DNA of 6,208 nucleotides from an uncultured Thermoleophilia bacterium. Lineage in GTDB: Bacteria > Actinomycetota > Thermoleophilia > UBA2241. The notes beneath the pieces are model-generated. The model was not told the origin of the DNA and ran no database searches. It was given only the letters and a program-made list of their open reading frames with translations. Position 1 is the stretch's first letter; the number at the start of each line of letters is the position of its first letter. Position numbers and translations under genes: made by a program. Positions 5,342-6,208 of the stretch are shown piece by piece. The stretch is from the NCBI GenBank assembly GCA_903921965.1, contig CAIXSE010000421.1:1-6208 (forward strand), read 5' to 3'.

Positions 5342-6133
5342 ATGAGCGACGGCACTGGCGCGCGGACCGTGGTGGTGACCGGGGCGGCCGGAGGTATCGG
5401 GGCCGCCGTCTCCAGGCGCTTCGCCGAGGCCGGCGACACGCTCGTGCTCGGGGACCTCGACGCCGTGCGGCTCGAGGAGCTCGCCGCCGAGCTCGCGGCC
5501 CTCACGACGGTGCACGCCCTCACCTGCGACGTGAGCGTGCCGGCCGACTGCGAGAACCTCATGGCGACGGCCGCCGAGGACGCCGGCGGCATCGACGTGC
5601 TCGTCAACACCGCCGGCGTCTGGACCGAGGGCCCCACGGAGGAGACCCTCGAAGCCGACTGGGACCGCGTGATCGGCGTGAACCTCAAGGGCACCTTCTT
5701 CTGCTGCCGCCACGCCATCCCGTACCTCAAGAAGACGCAGGGCTGCATCGTCAATCTGAGCTCCGACGCAGGCATCGTCGGCACGCCGGAGACGGCGGTC
5801 TACACCGCCTCCAAGGGCGGCGTGAGCCTGCTGACGAAGTCGCTCGCCATCGAGCTCGCGCCGCACCTCGTGCGGTGCGTCGCCGTCTGCCCGGCCGACG
5901 TCATGACCCCCATGCTCGAGGGTCAGGCGCGCGACTTCGGGGGCGGCGACCCCGAGGGCTACTTCAAGCGCCTGCTGGCGAGCTACCCGCAGGGCGCGAA
6001 CGCCCGCTTCATCACGCCGGAGCAGGTCGCCGAGCTCATCTTCTACCTGGCCGGCCCGGCCGCCGCACCGATCACCGGCGCCCTCATCAGCATCGACTAC
6101 GGCACCTCCGCCGGCTACGGCTACGAGGGCTGA
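5342..6133 (+). CDS. Classical SDR family NAD-dependent oxidoreductase
   Basis: A 263-aa cytosolic dehydrogenase/reductase. It has the standard glycine motif TGAAGGIG (13-20), D38 at the end of beta-2 (LGDLD, favours NAD(H)), D63, and an NTAG motif at 89-92 in place of NNAG. The catalytic tetrad is N114, S141, Y154 (YTASK) and K158, with the usual 13-residue Ser-Tyr spacing. The usual PG pair after the active site is replaced by CPADVMTP, so the substrate-side loop may differ. It ends with ITGALISIDYGTS and a Gly/Tyr-rich tail. Length is normal. The ATG at 5342 follows GGGGGG (5332-5337) by 4 nt; the in-frame TTG at 5330 overlaps that site and is unlikely. It is divergent from the LuxR-type regulator and has a TetR-like palindrome in its leader, so it looks inducible. 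It may be the first gene of an operon continuing past 6198. It is clearly a different subgroup from the first SDR. The substrate is unknown. Confidence 0.93.
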   Translation: MSDGTGARTVVVTGAAGGIGAAVSRRFAEAGDTLVLGDLDAVRLEELAAELAALTTVHALTCDVSVPADCENLMATAAEDAGGIDVLVNTAGVWTEGPTEETLEADWDRVIGVNLKGTFFCCRHAIPYLKKTQGCIVNLSSDAGIVGTPETAVYTASKGGVSLLTKSLAIELAPHLVRCVAVCPADVMTPMLEGQARDFGGGDPEGYFKRLLASYPQGANARFITPEQVAELIFYLAGPAAAPITGALISIDYGTSAGYGYEG

Positions 6134-6197
6134 CGCCCGCCGTACGCCTCCGGCAGACCTCTCCCCGCCACCTCACGGAAGGAGCGCGCGTCCGACA

Positions 6198-6208
6198 ATG
6201 AGCGACAA
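6198..6208 (+). CDS. Possible start of a further gene, cut by the window end
   Basis: An ATG at 6198 begins Met-Ser-Asp before the window ends. GAAGGAG (6178-6184) is a good Shine-Dalgarno site, but its 13-nt distance is longer than usual. No hairpin as strong as those elsewhere separates it from the SDR stop at 6133, so it could be the next gene of that operon. Too little is present to name it. Confidence 0.35.

Noticed and set aside
5155..5784. N-terminal extension of the LuxR-type protein up to 5784
   Set aside because: It would run antisense through the second SDR and the divergent promoter region. Family members begin shortly before the FIPNPLK lead-in, and a ribosome site supports GTG 5154.

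Overview
This is a compact, GC-rich window (around 70% G+C by eye). Third codon positions are strongly G/C-biased, GTG starts are in use, Shine-Dalgarno sites are purine-rich, the terminator-like hairpins lack U-tracts, and one candidate -10 has the TAnnnT form. These features suit a high-GC actinomycetotal bacterium, but nothing here fixes the genus and there is no rRNA or tRNA. No mobile element, CRISPR array or RNA gene was found.

Layout. (1) 75-1220, plus strand: a classical short-chain dehydrogenase/reductase (SDR) resembling UcpA, followed 45 bp later by a 100-aa protein I recognise as DUF6506-like; these look like one transcript. (2) 1221-1425: a 205-bp gap with two strong inverted repeats and an alternating series of complementary heptamers, the last covering the next gene's Shine-Dalgarno site. 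(3) 1426-2702, plus strand: two small exported proteins with Sec signal peptides, 32 bp apart. Their mature parts share anchors in the same order, so they are diverged tandem duplicates of a family I do not recognise. (4) 2703-2850: a convergent gap with a perfect 15-bp hairpin, probably a two-way terminator. (5) 2851-5154, minus strand: a large MalT/LAL-type LuxR regulator (P-loop ATPase, helical sensor region, C-terminal LuxR helix-turn-helix). (6) 5155-5341: a divergent promoter region with two separate operator-like inverted repeats, one for each direction. (7) 5342-6133, plus strand: a second classical SDR. (8) 6134-6208: a short gap and probably the first codons of another gene.

How it may fit together (inference): two NAD(H)-type SDRs of different subgroups flank a large ligand-sensing regulator and an exported protein pair. 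This suggests an inducible locus for oxidising or reducing a small alcohol or ketone substrate. The regulator is divergent from the second SDR and is its most natural regulator. However, the palindrome by the SDR start looks like a TetR-type operator, so a repressor outside the window may also act there. The substrate cannot be read from the sequence. The least explained items are the exported paralogue pair and its structured leader.
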